Origin: Myoxocephalus aenaeus
Lineage: Eukaryota > Chordata > Actinopteri > Perciformes > Cottidae
Length of the DNA: 64,000 bases
Assembly: GCA_038501785.1 (NCBI GenBank)
Contig: JBAMJR010000085.1
Span: 482,501 to 546,500, forward strand
Direction: 5' to 3'
This document shows positions 11,975-24,929 of the stretch, piece by piece. The stretch's first letter is position 1. Every line of letters begins with the position of its first letter. Both the position numbers and the translations under genes were made by a program. Below the pieces are notes generated by a model. That model worked only from the letters and a program-made list of their open reading frames with translations, was not told the origin of the DNA and ran no database searches.

Positions 11975-14900
11975 GTAACCTTTAACAAAAGTATTCATCC
12001 ACAGCACCTGACTGATATCGTAAATGGTGCTCCTAGAGGCAAAGTGTGGACATCAGACAGCCTTCGCAGTGATACTAGATACTTTCCCACTCTCTGAATG
12101 TGAAAGAAACACTTGGACTGCATGTGCACTGAGGGGTCACTGAGGTCACTGTGTGTAATGAAATACAATACTTTGACTATATTTCAAGTGGCTACATTTC
12201 CATAAACCCCTGGCAGGCTATGAATGCAAACAAGGTTTTCTGACATTTTAGACAAGACATGACTGACCCGGAGATGAAGTTGCATTCCTTGCTAAGATTA
12301 TCACAGAAGCCTGGTTTAACTCACGAGTTGTGAGACAGTGGGACATTTACCCAGTTCCAGATTACAGTGCCAGGACTGTAATCAAAGACTAGAGAGGTAT
12401 GGAGGATGACTTCTAACACCACAATGGGGGCCTATGTGTGTGTGTTCTGGATGGAAACCTCTCCTTTGCTCTCAAGGGCATCTTGTTTACAGCTCGGAGA
12501 TACTCGCTAAACTTTGTCGCCATGCATTTTGCCAAAAAAAGTAAGAAAAGCAAGATGTCTTTATGTTCAGATCCACCTTAAGTGCTTTAGTGGAGTGTAG
12601 AATTGTCTTACAGGTACGGTATGTGCGTGAAGGTCAATGAAACCTACTGCGGGCCCAGTACCAAGTAGTTCTCATCTTTCCCTTGCATGGAGGTTTAACA
12701 GGCACACTGACATAGTATACAGCAGCTCACAGGGTCAGGTGTCGACTCAACTCTGTTTAGTTCATTTACAAGGTAAGCAGAGTTTTACAAGGCAATGCCG
12801 GACATATAATACTACACAAACAGTGAGGGGTACGAATCCTTTTTGGTCAAAGAGGTGGGATCAGAGGTGGAACACAAGGGCACAGAGAGGACAACATTAT
12901 AAAAGGGTGAATAAAGAGTTTGTAATGGAGCATCACCTTATTGTTTTCCCTCCTTGATTCATTCTGGTATTTTCTGGCAACATGTTGAGACCAATTTTTG
13001 TTTGTTTCAGATAATAGATAAATGAAACTTGAAAAAAACCCTCCAGTAAAGGTTTGTCTTCCATCCAGATCAACCAATATTTGGTCGTACGTTTTTAATT
13101 TCAACAAAGCAAACTCATATATTGAATGAATAATTTGACATTGTTCTATAGCCGTCATTTGGATAAGTGCCATGTCATACGTGTCATTTTTTGTTTATTT
13201 TTATTTACCTCGTGAGATCTGTACTAGGGTTGCTTCTTCCACTGTTTGTAATATATTTAGGCCGATGAGCTAGCCGACCTTGGGCCCTTGCCAACAGCCA
13301 CCATAAAATAGTGGGTGACACATAGATTGACAATGGGAGCCAGTCAAGCATGTCCCTCCACTAAGCCGCAGAAATGGCCGGCCCGGGCCAGAGACATCCC
13401 GCGGCTTGTTTGTGTTGTGGAAAACAGCGATCATGCTTGGCAGGCCGGGTGATCTCCGGGTTCACAGGTCTGTACGGAGAGTGTCCTTGCCTTATAAGTC
13501 AGATCATGAATGAGAAAGCAGGCGATGTCATAATAATGTGCAGCGTGGGGCGACATCTGAGCTGCAGTGTTCAGTTCAGTTACGTAAGCGTGTCTGGTAA
13601 GCCCAGCCGAAAGCCAGACGGGCACCTGCAAAACCCTCAAAAAAAGAAAACACATTTCTTATACATCCATTTTATTTCTAGTTTATGAAAGTTATTATCT
13701 AAGTTGGATTCTACCAGAACATAAGAGCAGTTTGCGGAATCTGGAATGGCCTACTTTGTGCTTCGGCAGGTTATACCATGTTTGAGTGCAAACAGTTTCC
13801 CCTATGTGCAGCTTCATAGCAAAATAACCACCACTGTTGTTGACTTCAAATTTTTGTATTTGTCGATTTGTCTATCCTGATGCTTCAGTGAGACAAAGCC
13901 GCTCAATCTGAGTACCAAGCATTAGGCAGAATTTGTGTGACTTTCCCAAACTAATCTGCTCTGCTTCCTCAATGTCTACCTCTACAGGGGAAATATTCTC
14001 ACTTAGCCTCATCCCACAGCTTCTCATAAGTCCTCTAAGGGTAACAACCGAGGGCTAAACCCCTTGTTGTTTGTAATTGGCATTTCAGACTCATAGCAGA
14101 TTATCACCCAGATTGGGAGTGTGTACTTCAAAAGGGAAGAGATGGTCACAGGGAATGGGACCCTGACCTTTATGATTGGTTCACACACAGTACCCTGGAG
14201 GGGGAGCAGCAAGGGTTAGCGAGGCGTGGTCTAAGTGGTGACGTTAATTGGGCTATATTTGGTGTCGATGTGTGCTCACTGGGGTCTAATGGAGACATAG
14301 CTGAAATCCTTATGCACTGAGAGAAGCTCGGCCCTGCCCTCGCCACTCTCCTGGGCTGACGCGCAGCAGCTGTCCCTTCCTTCAGCCAGTCATCAGGGCG
14401 CTGGGAGGACGGGGGTTGGAGGGGGAGCAGGGATCCCGCTTCGCCCTGTTTGACCCAGTCAAGGTGCACTTGGACCAGGTGAAACCATAAAAGCCGGGAC
14501 CTGTCAGGGCTGAAAACCAGATATGAGCAGGTGCTGCTTTATATTCATCGCAGCAGGTGTCGTAGAGTAAGTTTCAAGGCAGTTCAGCTGGACTTCAAAG
14601 TTATGCAGCAACTTCTTTCAAGGATATAGAATATTCATTATTTGACAATACCGTGGAACTGATCCCTTTCCAAACAAATTTCAAAAGCATTTTTTGGGGA
14701 AAAGTGCATCAGAACAGTATGAAAGGCAAATTTCCAAGAAACATATCAAACATTTGTTTTTCAAATGGTTCTCACAGATTGGGATGTATTTATAGCGGTA
14801 AAGTTTGTGTTTGTTTCCACATCCGGATTTGACTCTTTTCATTCAATGACTTCCAGCACGCTCTGTTTCCATCCGTCACATGTCAGCTCACGTGCACGTG

Positions 14901-17900
14901 AGGCCTCCCTTCTTCTTTGCATAGAGCCACTTACAAGCAAAGCACAGGAAGGCCCTGATTACACGCAGCCATTCGCTACAGACAAAGGGACATACTTTAT
15001 TTGCATGTGTGTGTATGAGTGCAAATGCGATTAAGTGTGCTAATATGCTCATTAGTATCCCAGTTTAGAGCCTTATCTTTTTGATAATAATCAAGATACT
15101 AGTGTGCATGTAAACGCACCCTAGGTAACAGTAGCGAATGTAATATGGCTAAACAATAACAGCTCCTCCTGCCCATCTGCCAGTGGGAGTAGGAGGAAGA
15201 AAGAGAAGATCTAAAAAGCTACAAATTAAGTCAGGAATATTAAATATAACAGTGTAGAGAACATGCTGAGATCACAACTCACTGAACAGACTTATGCATA
15301 TATAACGCAGCATAGAATAAAACATACCACATACATGGATAATACTGCTCTTCATCTCATATTCAGGTCAGTAGGGGTTAGGCTGGCTCTTAAAGAGAGA
15401 CAATCTGTTGGGTTTTGTGAGAGTATATGATCGCATGTGTGTGTTTGTGTTTGTGTTTGTGTCAGCAAGTGTGTTTTGCCAAGAGTGCACTGGAGCAGAA
15501 AATGTACTGTGCACTAACATGAGGCAAACTGGCAACCACAGCCTACATAAAAGTGTGTATTCTAGTAACCCCAAAGAGACAACGGATGAGGCAAAAAGAC
15601 AGTATATTACAGTTCTTGAAAATAAATAAAATGGCCGTAATTTAAATTTGAGTAAAAAAAAAGGCTATTATTTGTGCTTATTGTACAAATGAGATTTTTT
15701 TTGTCTTGGTCATAACGAATACCATGGCCTGTTTTAATAACCGTCTTTAGGAGGCTGCAGACTCAGCGTAGATGAAAGAAACACCGTGGCCATTTGGGTA
15801 ATTGAGCCCCAGTACATGTTCCAGCTGACCTGGAAGAAAGATCTTCCCTCACTCATCACAGCAAGATCTACAACATGCTAAAGTGTCTACAAAACACAAA
15901 CAAAAAGCTTGTTCAGCATATTCTGGAATGCAACATTGCTCCAGAAGTGTAGTGGAAGCCATTTTTAATGACTGCCGTTGTTGCACTTCTACGTGAGTGT
16001 GATGCTGGGGGTCATTTTAGAGCCGTGAACCATTCAGAAAATGTCTGGAACCCCTCGCAGGAATCTGTCCCCAAACAGAGTGAAACTGCTCCGGCCCGCC
16101 CACGAAGGCCTAACTCTTATTGAGTTATGGTGTGAAATTAAGCGCGGTGGATATATTAAGCCTCGCAGATATTCAAATGTCCCCCCAGTCTCTTTGTAGT
16201 GGGTCTTATTGGTTGTGGTCGTCATGAAACAAATTAGAAATGCCATGCAGCTAAAAAATACTTTGGGCTTATGAGTACCGAGGCCCAAAACATTCTAATA
16301 AGGCCGTTTACTGTGATAGCAGATTGGGTACACTTTTTATTTGATGTTTGTACTTCTTGAGAGGATAAATGTCAAATCTAAATCAATATGAATTATTATC
16401 CACTGAATTACAGCATGTAAACTTAATAGTGGTCATGCATATAAGAGGCGTCTCGTAAATCCTTTTGATTGATCTCTGAGATAAGCCCGTTTTTAAACAC
16501 AATAACTCAACACTGAACATTAGAATCACCTCACCGTACACTGACTGAGGATATAGTATCTGGTGGGGGTGAAGAAGAGTGAAGAACAAGCAAGATCGTC
16601 TTTTCATCTATTATTTCTACCTTTATTTTATTACTTATTTCTTCGATCTATATTTCTAGATACATTTCTCTCTATGCAGGATCCCTCTCTGCTCATGCCA
16701 TCTGTAGTACTTCAAACAAAGCAGCACTGTCTCTTTCTTAGTCACTTTGGCACCGTTTCATTGAGGCAAAGTGAAAAGGCCTGATGTCTCTAATACATAT
16801 TAATTCACTACAGAATAAAGGGACAGATAAAGTGTACTTTTTCTCACATTCAAGAGGCATTTACATTGTGTCCACACATCAGAGGAGATAATGTCCATAA
16901 AGAAAATGATACGCATATAGTAAAAGATCAGTGCGCATTCAGACTACCTGTGTGAATAGCCCAGGACCTCAGTCCATAAACTCCTAAGAGAGAAAAAAAG
17001 AAGTAGCCACCAGTAGGAGCTTCCCCAGACAAAAAACGAGGCATCACTGCACCTTAAGGTCAATTCTCTTTATCTGTACAGCCGTGTTGGTCGGATGCTG
17101 AGAATGGATGAGACAAGGGCCTTTCCAGGAAAACAACATGCTGATAAAAGATAATGGCTGATGATAAAAATGAGCCTGCAGAGGAGGCTTACTTAGTGAA
17201 ATGGTGTTTGTGACCCTGCATTAATCAGTCTATTTTCCCCTGTCTCCCCCAGTCTTTGCAGGATGATTGCATATATAATGTTGATTCATGAATATTTTAA
17301 TTGAAAGTTCAACTGTGCTTTGGGCCAGCTCTGATTTAAATCTCGCTTGTGGTGAAACTCTACAGTCAGGCAGGATGGATCGCAAATTAGGACGGCTGAA
17401 CCATTTTGGAGAAATATCTAATTGCGACTATTTTGACTGATTTTGCATGATTCTGAAGGATAATCTTTACATCTTTATTCTCCTTTTCATTGAAAAACAT
17501 ATTAGAATTATTATGGTGTACGTTTTGCCGGAATCTGTACCAAACAAAGATGTTTTCTTAAGTGTCTGAAATGATGATGAAAAGAGGATTTTAATTTAAT
17601 TTATTTTTGCCTTAATTTCGCCCGCAGTGAATTGAAAATTGCAGTCGGCCATATTGCGATAGTGCAGGCCTAGTGCTCTGTTCTCCTAATCTGGCTTCTT
17701 GGACATTGGCCAAGGCAGAAATCTCAGGATTTTGCTGGATCTCCAGTGTCAACATTGAATTGTCTGAACCTCAGATAAGGTGGCATTTTAATCTTTGTGG
17801 GCCTCTAAGTTATATTGTCAGGATGTGTGTGAGCTATGCAGGTGTTTGTGCCTCTCATGTTTTATCATTACATTTAAATCACAGTGATAAATGCCCGTTT

Positions 17901-19148
17901 TTTTCTGAGAGGTAAATCCCTGGTTAGAACGCTACACAGTTTTAAAACTTTTTCCAAAATCCTTTCGAAGAATAATAATAAGAATGCGTATGGTTTAGGC
18001 TTGTATTAATTATGTTAATGTGCATCACCTCTCTCTCCTCTGCAGGACCTGAGTACTTAAAACAACCACTGAAGGAGCCTGTGGAGATTAAAGAGGTCCC
18101 TGTTGAAAAGAAGGACAACTCCCATAAAAATTCGCCCCACTTCTACCGCAAAGGAACCACTCCTCCGCACTCCCCTGTGACCAGTCCTGTGACCAGTCCT
18201 GTAGCCACGCCTCCCCCCTCACCTCACTCCGGCAAGAAGAAAGGTCAGCTCGCCAACAGCACCAGCCGCAAAACCAGCAAAGAGGAAAAACCGTCCCGCA
18301 AGACAAGCAAAGAAGAGAAGTCAAGTCATAAGACCAGCAAGGATGAGCGGTCTAGTCGAAAGCTGAGTAAAGAGGAGAGGCCGGCCGTCCCCGATGGCCC
18401 TAGAAGTTCTCATGTGCACGTCGAGGCTTCAAATAAACCCACTAATATTCAGCAGCCTACCCCAGCATCTGCTCCTTCTCCACATCCTCCGACAATGCCA
18501 GTCAATGGCCAGCTCCACACCGAGTACCACAGTTACTACGTGAAGACCCCTACAAGGGTCCAACCACCACCGGAGCCTGAGGAGGATATAGACGAAGAGC
18601 CCAGTATCCTGGACCTGGCACGTATGCCCCCACAACCCCCTAAGTCCTATAGTATCCCCCCTCCTAAGCCAGCCTCCCTCAGGGAGAACAAGAGCGACCC
18701 GAAACTCAGGAAGCAGGATTCCCTAAAGCCAAAGAGCCTCGCAGACACAAAGAAAGCCAGTATGGAGATTGCAGAAAACATGGAAGAAACAGTAAGTAGA
18801 AAAAACATTTAGGGAAATCCGTGTTTTCGTCTCTTTGCCGAGTGTTTGCTGAAAAGATTGATGCCACCCTTAAACATAAGACTTTGGCAAAAAAATAAAT
18901 GGATAGCGTATTTTCCAAAAGGTCTCGCTATTCCTTTAATACTGTTCTTCATATCCAGTTGGTTGCTAACAATCTTGTTATGTTCGGATGTACTGCAGCT
19001 ATCATGTGTTTGTTGTTGGAGATTATTATGTGATATCTGATCTTTATCATCATGTCATTTTTTGCAGGGTCCTAACTCGATCCTTGTTGCTATGGTAATG
19101 CTGCTGAATATTGGCCTTGCGATTATATTTGTCCATTTTCTGACATGA
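11856..19148 (+). CDS. jph1: Junctophilin-1, 3' half (exons 3-5; 5' exons outside the window)
   Basis: Junctophilins hold the sarcoplasmic reticulum about 12 nm from the plasma membrane or T-tubule: N-terminal MORN repeats bind the plasma membrane and a C-terminal helix anchors in the SR. Three coding exons are seen, at 11,856-11,974, 18,046-18,791 and 19,068-19,148, all with AG/GT borders and compatible phases. They give about 314 residues: the end of the helical joining region (RTAHARTKSEAAD...ARAVARELSPNFYQPG), a long Pro/Ser/Lys-rich divergent region, and the anchor ending IGLAIIFVHFLT. Human JPH1 shares RTAHARAKADAADQAA, SPHFYRKGTTPP and the last 26 residues nearly unchanged, which favours JPH1 over JPH2-4. 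MORN repeats and exons 1-2 are missing only because the window starts in intron 2. Teleosts can have jph1a and jph1b; which this is cannot be told. Confidence 0.95.
11975..18045 (+). other. jph1: jph1 intron 3
   Basis: About 6.1 kb without a coding exon. It contains a GC-rich, non-repetitive block at about 13,320-13,640 and another at about 14,330-14,480, which could be conserved regulatory elements, and the second copy of the 36-nt block (14,513-14,548). Nothing else could be supported. Confidence 0.7.
14513..14548 (+). repeat. Copy 2 of the 36-nt block shared by jph1 introns 2 and 3
   Basis: Partner of 8,600-8,635, in the same orientation and 5.9 kb away. The four differences are T/C, C/T, A/G and T/C. 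It sits just downstream of a GC-rich stretch. Confidence 0.6.
18046..18791 (+). CDS. jph1: jph1 exon 4 (divergent region)
   Basis: Acceptor ctctctcctctgcag, donor gtaagt, 746 bp. It encodes the low-complexity divergent region between the helix and the membrane anchor. The conserved SPHFYRKGTTPP is followed by a TSPVTSPVTSPVATP run, then four tandem 10-residue units at 18,267-18,386 (RKTSKEEKPS and variants), a GQLHTEYHSYYVK segment matching human GELHSQYHGYYVK, and an acidic EPEEDIDEEP patch. It leaves in phase 0. Confidence 0.96.
18267..18386 (+). repeat. jph1: Four tandem 10-codon repeats inside jph1 exon 4
   Basis: Units read RKTSKEEKPS, RKTSKEEKSS, HKTSKDERSS and RKLSKEERPA. The DNA differs mostly at synonymous sites (CGC/CGA, AAA/AAG, GAG/GAA), so the array is old enough to have diverged but is kept in protein. 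Human JPH1, as I recall it, has no such array here. Confidence 0.9.
18792..19067 (+). other. jph1: jph1 intron 4
   Basis: Short 276-bp AT-rich intron with donor gtaagt and acceptor attttttgcag. The frame of exon 4 stops 7 codons into it. Confidence 0.9.
19068..19148 (+). CDS. jph1: jph1 exon 5 (transmembrane anchor and stop)
   Basis: 26 codons plus TGA. After GPNS, the remaining 22 residues form one hydrophobic helix ending HFLT, the tail anchor in the SR membrane. Human ends GPNSIMIVLVMLLNIGLAIL then FVHFLT, nearly the same. Confidence 0.96.
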   Translation, partial: GPNSILVAMVMLLNIGLAIIFVHFLT

Positions 19149-21860
19149 TGCTGTTTCTCAGGTAAGACACTTTTATTCACCAGCTGAAAATGAATAAGGA
19201 TAATGAATGTATTTCTAAAGTGAATAAGCCCTCTCTACTCCATGTCTTGGGGGTCCAGTGGGCCACAATGTGTGTCTGAAATGGGACCAGCAGCCAAATA
19301 AAGCCAAAGAAACTGTTTTATGTTGCAGTGAAACCATGGCAACCGGTACAGTTGCATCGCCGGCCTTGAAAAAACGAAAATGGCGCCAGTGAGACACGGG
19401 GGTGGCCGTAGGTGTTTAGGAATCAGCGTGACACCGAAGAGAACCAGGAGGAAGGCCTCACTACCACCAACCTGTCCTGGGCCTTCTTGAGGGCCAGTCC
19501 TGTGAATTAGCGCTCCTTTGGCTTCTCTGAAAGCTGAGGTGAAATGTTGTGTCTAGTGAGATTAAAAGAAATCCCAAAAAAAAGTTAAAAAAATGCAACC
19601 AAACATACACAGTCTGAAAAAAAGAAGTAATTGAAACCCCACACGCGTGCTGATCCAAGCACTGGTCGCTGTAGGCCACTGCCTTGGCAGAGAGAGCGGT
19701 GGGCTGACGGACTTTGCTGGAAGAGTGTGGAGATGCACTTTTAGATGACGGGAGCAAACAGCTGCCTTTCTATTTTGCCATCTGACGTTTTGATGGGGAG
19801 ATGTGAGCCCGGCGGCCCGGGAGGGAGGGATGGGGGGGGACAGTCGCAGCGCGAGAGTGCTCGGGTGTTCGGAGCGTTTTCTGGGGTTCACGCCACTCTT
19901 GCAGCAGGAAACTGGGCACGGCCGTTGCCAGCAGTCAGTGCTCGCACGGTCACTCGCCAGTCTTACTCTGTTCGCCCAACCATCACTGCATTTTTCTCGT
20001 GTAACCCCGGATACACTGCTTTGAAACACTCCCCCGTGCATGGTACAGTTTTAACATTTTTTTTTTGTTTGTTTTCTGTTTGTTTTTTTGTTCGTTGTTG
20101 TTCTCTGAATGTTGGTTACCTGCAGTCTTGTAGTAAAACAGGAAAGTTCTCCTCTCAAAATGAGTGAATACATTTGTTTTCCCTTATTTTGATAATTTAC
20201 TCATTTCTAATCATTGAGTTGTAATTTGACATTACACATTCATGTTACTGAAAGTGCAATATGTTTTTTTTTTCTTTCAAAGAGAAGCTTATAGTATATT
20301 TTGCCAAAAAGGGGAGGGGGGGGGGGTATTGTACTATTACAGAAATCCTATGTACCATTTATTTTGACAGACTCAAAATTTGAATAGACTGGTTTTGAAG
20401 GAGGGTGTTACTTATCAGCCAGCATTGTGTTTATGAAGGAGATTCACACTTTAAAAGCTACCTAGCTCTGTGAGAGTGAAGTAACAAATGTCTTATGCTA
20501 TTTATTAAATCAGAAGGAAAATGATTTCATTGCACGTGTCAATTTCATTGCGCGTGTCCATGAACCCTTTTGCTTGAATTCCTTCATTTTATTCTTTGCT
20601 TTCAATGTTTCAGCATACCACTAAAATGCAAAGGGGCAGTTCACGCAGCTGCTTCTGTTGGCCCAGCAGTGCATGTGTGCTTGTGAATCTGGATCAAGAC
20701 GGTCTTGTGGACAGTGGAAGTTGAATTTATTCAGGTTGAGGCCATGGGAAATGTGGCACCAGGGAGAATGAGAGATGCCTTTATAAGTCTTTAACAGTAC
20801 TACTGTTTACCTCAGAAAAAAAGATGAGGATTGGGAGGGGGGGTGGGGGGTTGGGAGATGCCATCCTTGTCTTAACTTTGTCTTGTGGGGGGATATTCTG
20901 ACTGTTGTCATCACCTGAATCATGCTTTTAACTTGCCTCACTGTAGCTGTTTGTAGTCTTTGTTGCAGGTATGGCATGAGTTTCTTTGATTTTAAAAGTG
21001 GTTATTTATATGACATATACTGTCATCACTACCAAGGTTAATTTATTCAATTCAATTGACGTGTTTGTGAACATTGGTCATCATAAAAAGGGCTTTAATA
21101 TGTCTCGGTTTTCTTTGCTGCAATTCAGTTTTGAAATTTAACTTGACTGTCTGTTACTCAATGAGCAGCACGTTGCATTTGGAGAATGCTTCTGTCTGTT
21201 AGATTGTTTGCAAACTGTCCACATAACTAACTATCAGAATATATTCAAATTGTGGAATAGACAGTAAAAGCAGACTAAAACACTATATTATATTTAAAAA
21301 AAAACATTGTTATATTACAAATGTGATGTATTAAATAATGATTTTTCACCCTGTCTTTGCTACACCCTCTTTTCTTGTTTTAACTGTCTTCACACGAGCA
21401 CGGTGAAGACCGGAGTTTTCCGAGGGTTTAACAGAACAGCCTGTTTATGGGATAATTTTTGAAATGCAACATTGCATGTTGAAGTCATTTATATATAGAT
21501 TATTATATACTATTTGTAAGGATTTTTACAGAGCACAATCCAGAATCTGGTATGAGTTGGTATTTTTCTAACAATTTGCACACCTGTATTTTGACAATGA
21601 ATATAACTTGTTTGTAATTGGTAATGTAATGCACATATGATAATGTTTGACAGTGGAAAAAAAAAAACTTTATTTCTAATTGGTTGTACTGTATGTACCA
21701 TTTGGGGATGTAAAAGGCAGATGTACTTTGAGTATTTTAGGATATAACGAGGAACTGCGCGAGACTTTTGATATCTCAAGGTTCATGTTACCCCACTGAT
21801 TTGTGCAAAATCTTTGGAGATGAAGTTATGTGTATAACAATAAAGATGTTATGCCTTGTT
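19149..21860 (+). other. jph1: jph1 3' untranslated region, possibly containing an intron
   Basis: No coding frame continues after the stop. A strong splice donor (CAG/gtaaga) lies only 13 bases past the stop, at 19,162, so the 3' UTR may be spliced; a possible acceptor is ttatgttgcag at 19,328. The rest is AT-rich with a poly-G run near 20,310-20,328 and a tandem 18-bp duplication at about 20,525-20,560. It ends near the AATAAA at 21,839. Confidence 0.6.
21839..21844 (+). terminator. jph1: Polyadenylation signal AATAAA, probably for jph1
   Basis: AATAAA followed by a GT-rich stretch (gatgttatgccttgtt). It lies 2.7 kb after the stop and before a long non-coding spacer. It was not checked against transcripts. 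Confidence 0.6.
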
Positions 21861-24800
21861 AAACTACATGTTGCGTATTTCTCAAATTGATGATACTGCT
21901 GAAATACAAACACTACAGCACACCATATATTACACAACTCACATCAATAGAACACAATATATATTACACTGACATTAATTAACAGATGGATTGGAATGGA
22001 TGGATGCAAGGATTTCTACTTGACACATGTTCACCTCTATGTATCACCGAGGTCCATCGTCTCATCTGTTCTTAACCTCCCAGCAATGATGGCCTCAAGA
22101 TGACCTTCTCATGATGAGATCCGGGGTGGAAAAGAGTCGGCATGAAATCAAAAGTCCTCGTCGGGGTCTTGCATTAGCGGTGCGGGCGCAGGCAGGTGCC
22201 CCAGTTTGTCTCGGGTGAGATTGTACTGTTTCCACTGCTGATCGGCCGTGGATTAGTGTAGTGTTACACCAGACATGGCACCTGCCTGGAATCAGCAACG
22301 CCATGTCTTGCACTTGCTGTGCCCTCTGCCCTGACGCCGGCAGACGTCAGTGCAAAACCTGCAGAGTTCTCTCATCGCAAACTGTTACATATCGTGTCAA
22401 TGTTGGAGATGATTGGGCTTGCAGTACATTTCAGATCATAACTCACTCATATTGCTAATTGTTTACCATAATTGCATACCATATTTGTTTACCTTGTCCC
22501 ACAGATTACAATATCAGATGTCATTGCAACTGGCAATTATAGTATCTTAGACGTTTGGCCTTAAGGAATACTCAGAAGAGTGTTTAATCCTGGTACTTAA
22601 AACCTCCATGAAGCCTAACTTGTCAGTAATAGTATAGAATATCTCTGTTACTATTCTGATATGGAACAGCATGCTGGACAAGATGTTGTTGCACAACCAG
22701 TCTTGGACGAATATAAACCCAAACCTTATAAGCATATCCCACCTTGATAGAAGCCGTATAACTAATTCCAGTGACAGCTATGATCCTGACCAGGGTGGAG
22801 AATCTACAATTATCTTTGCATTCAGCAATGGCGGTTGTACCATCTATTCGATGAGGTCACTGCAGAAGTACTGTGGCACATGCCAACCCGACCCTGGCAT
22901 GTATTTTAATATGTATTTCAGTTTGGTTGCGTTGCACTTCGGCCTGTTAAAGGTTCCCCTCTCGCCGTCTGATTATTTTACCAACCACCTGAAAATTGTT
23001 TCTCAAGTTTTCACCACCAAAGGTTAATTTGGCAAAAAAGAAATAATTTAGAGGTGCAATATGGAGGACACACAGTGTCATGTCAATGGTCATTTATTGT
23101 TCTTTTTTCAAAACCTTTTTCTTTTTGACCTATTCATCAATGGATTAATATATGCATTAGTAAATCAATAAAAAACATTTCAATTAACAAATGTATTCAT
23201 AGATGCATTTATTTATTTGTAATATGTCATATATATTCCAGTTTGTATTGCCAATGCCAATCAATGGAATGCTGAATAATCATTTCCATGACGCTTATGG
23301 TCTTCCATATTACGTGAACAGTTTGGACACAGTAATAACCAGATTTTAAAAACGATTAATTTGTTTCAAATTATATTTCATTATTGATGATATAACATTC
23401 AAGAGATGACAATCTCTTAAAAAGAAACAATCTAGAGCCAGAAATATTCCGATTTGTTTCAGCCAAATCCAAGCCCCCTATTTAGCATTTTAAAGCAAGA
23501 TTAACAATAAAGTGTTCGTAACACACAGTAATGTAGTTATAAGCAGATGAAAGGCAATTTATAGTCTTTAATATTTGTCAAAAACTATAACTCCTTCTTA
23601 ACTCCTCTATAACTGGTATATTAACAGTTTATGAATGCAATAAAACATAATATCACATAGTTCCAATCATAATGAATTGCCTTCATAAGTTTTACTTACC
23701 ACAGTAAGTAATTTGTATATGTGAATAAACAGTTAAAAAATGCTCTTCAACATTGTAACATTATTGTGTGTATCATATTTCATTATTAATGATTGTAATG
23801 ACATGGTGTAAAGGTGTACATATCTGTGTCTGTAAGGATTGGCAGACAAGTCTGGAATACGCCCTCTAAGATGACAGCAAGAGTTTCTCATGTGTAAATT
23901 TAACTCCCCTCTCTGAGACCAAGCCTTCATCTTCTGACTAATAACGCAACTTGCTTGTGCTTCTAAAATTGGATTAAGGCTTGTAAGCAGTGAGGGGATA
24001 TCGGTGCCCGGCGTTTAAAAAAAAAACTGTTGCTCAGGCATCAGTATTAAGCAGATCCCCTTTCCATGCCTTGCATAGCTAGCTTAGCTTAGCATCACTC
24101 CATCAGTCATAAAACCATAAAGCTATCACTCCGACATCTAAAGTAAACAATTATAAAGAAGACATGCAGTTTTTTTGTCACGCGCTAATGATTCCACAAT
24201 TCATTTTTGATACAGCAAGACTTGTCATGTCCTGTTTATCTAACATGTGAGCTACGGTGAGGGTTTTGTCATAAGGGTCTGTAGGGTGAGTCATCTAGTT
24301 CAAACAAACAACACGGTGCATTAGCCTCAAGCTATTGAGAGTAAATGCTTGTCAGGTCCATTTATCTGTCTGTTATGCCATTTGAGGCGTTCATTCTGTA
24401 TATGGACAATAAACTAACACGGTTTTGGAGAAAACAAACATGTAAAGGGTCATCCTATGACTTTGGAAGTCTTTTTTATGCATCATTCTCTGCGTATGAC
24501 TCAGTATTATGTGCAAAGCACTTTGTCTTAATGGTTGCATAAGTTGGTGGCTTTGAATATTCATTGTATTGCAAAGTGCGTTGGTAATGATGATCATAAC
24601 AATGTTGCTGTGGTAATAATCCATTGTGTTAGTATTCCCGCTGCTGAATCTATTCAGAAAGATCTTTTCTGACTCAATGTCTGTGAACAGCTCTGCAACG
24701 TGGGCCTCTATTTATCCAAGAAACACTTGATTAATTAAGTGTCACTTTTTTGTTAAGTTGTCATTGTGTGAGCACTTTTGTGAGGCCACTGTTGCAACCC

Positions 24801-24929
24801 TGTCGTTTGTGTTTGACGTATTACAAATACGTTGATTATACACGTATATGTTGATTATACACATATTTTAGTTTGACGTATTACTAATATGTTAATAATC
24901 GTGTGTTTGTGTTATTGTTTTCTTGCTTT

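Noticed and set aside
18088..18324. Antisense frames across jph1 exon 4
   Set aside because: Shadows of the GC-rich coding exon on the other strand; Cys/Trp-rich content is typical of antisense readings.
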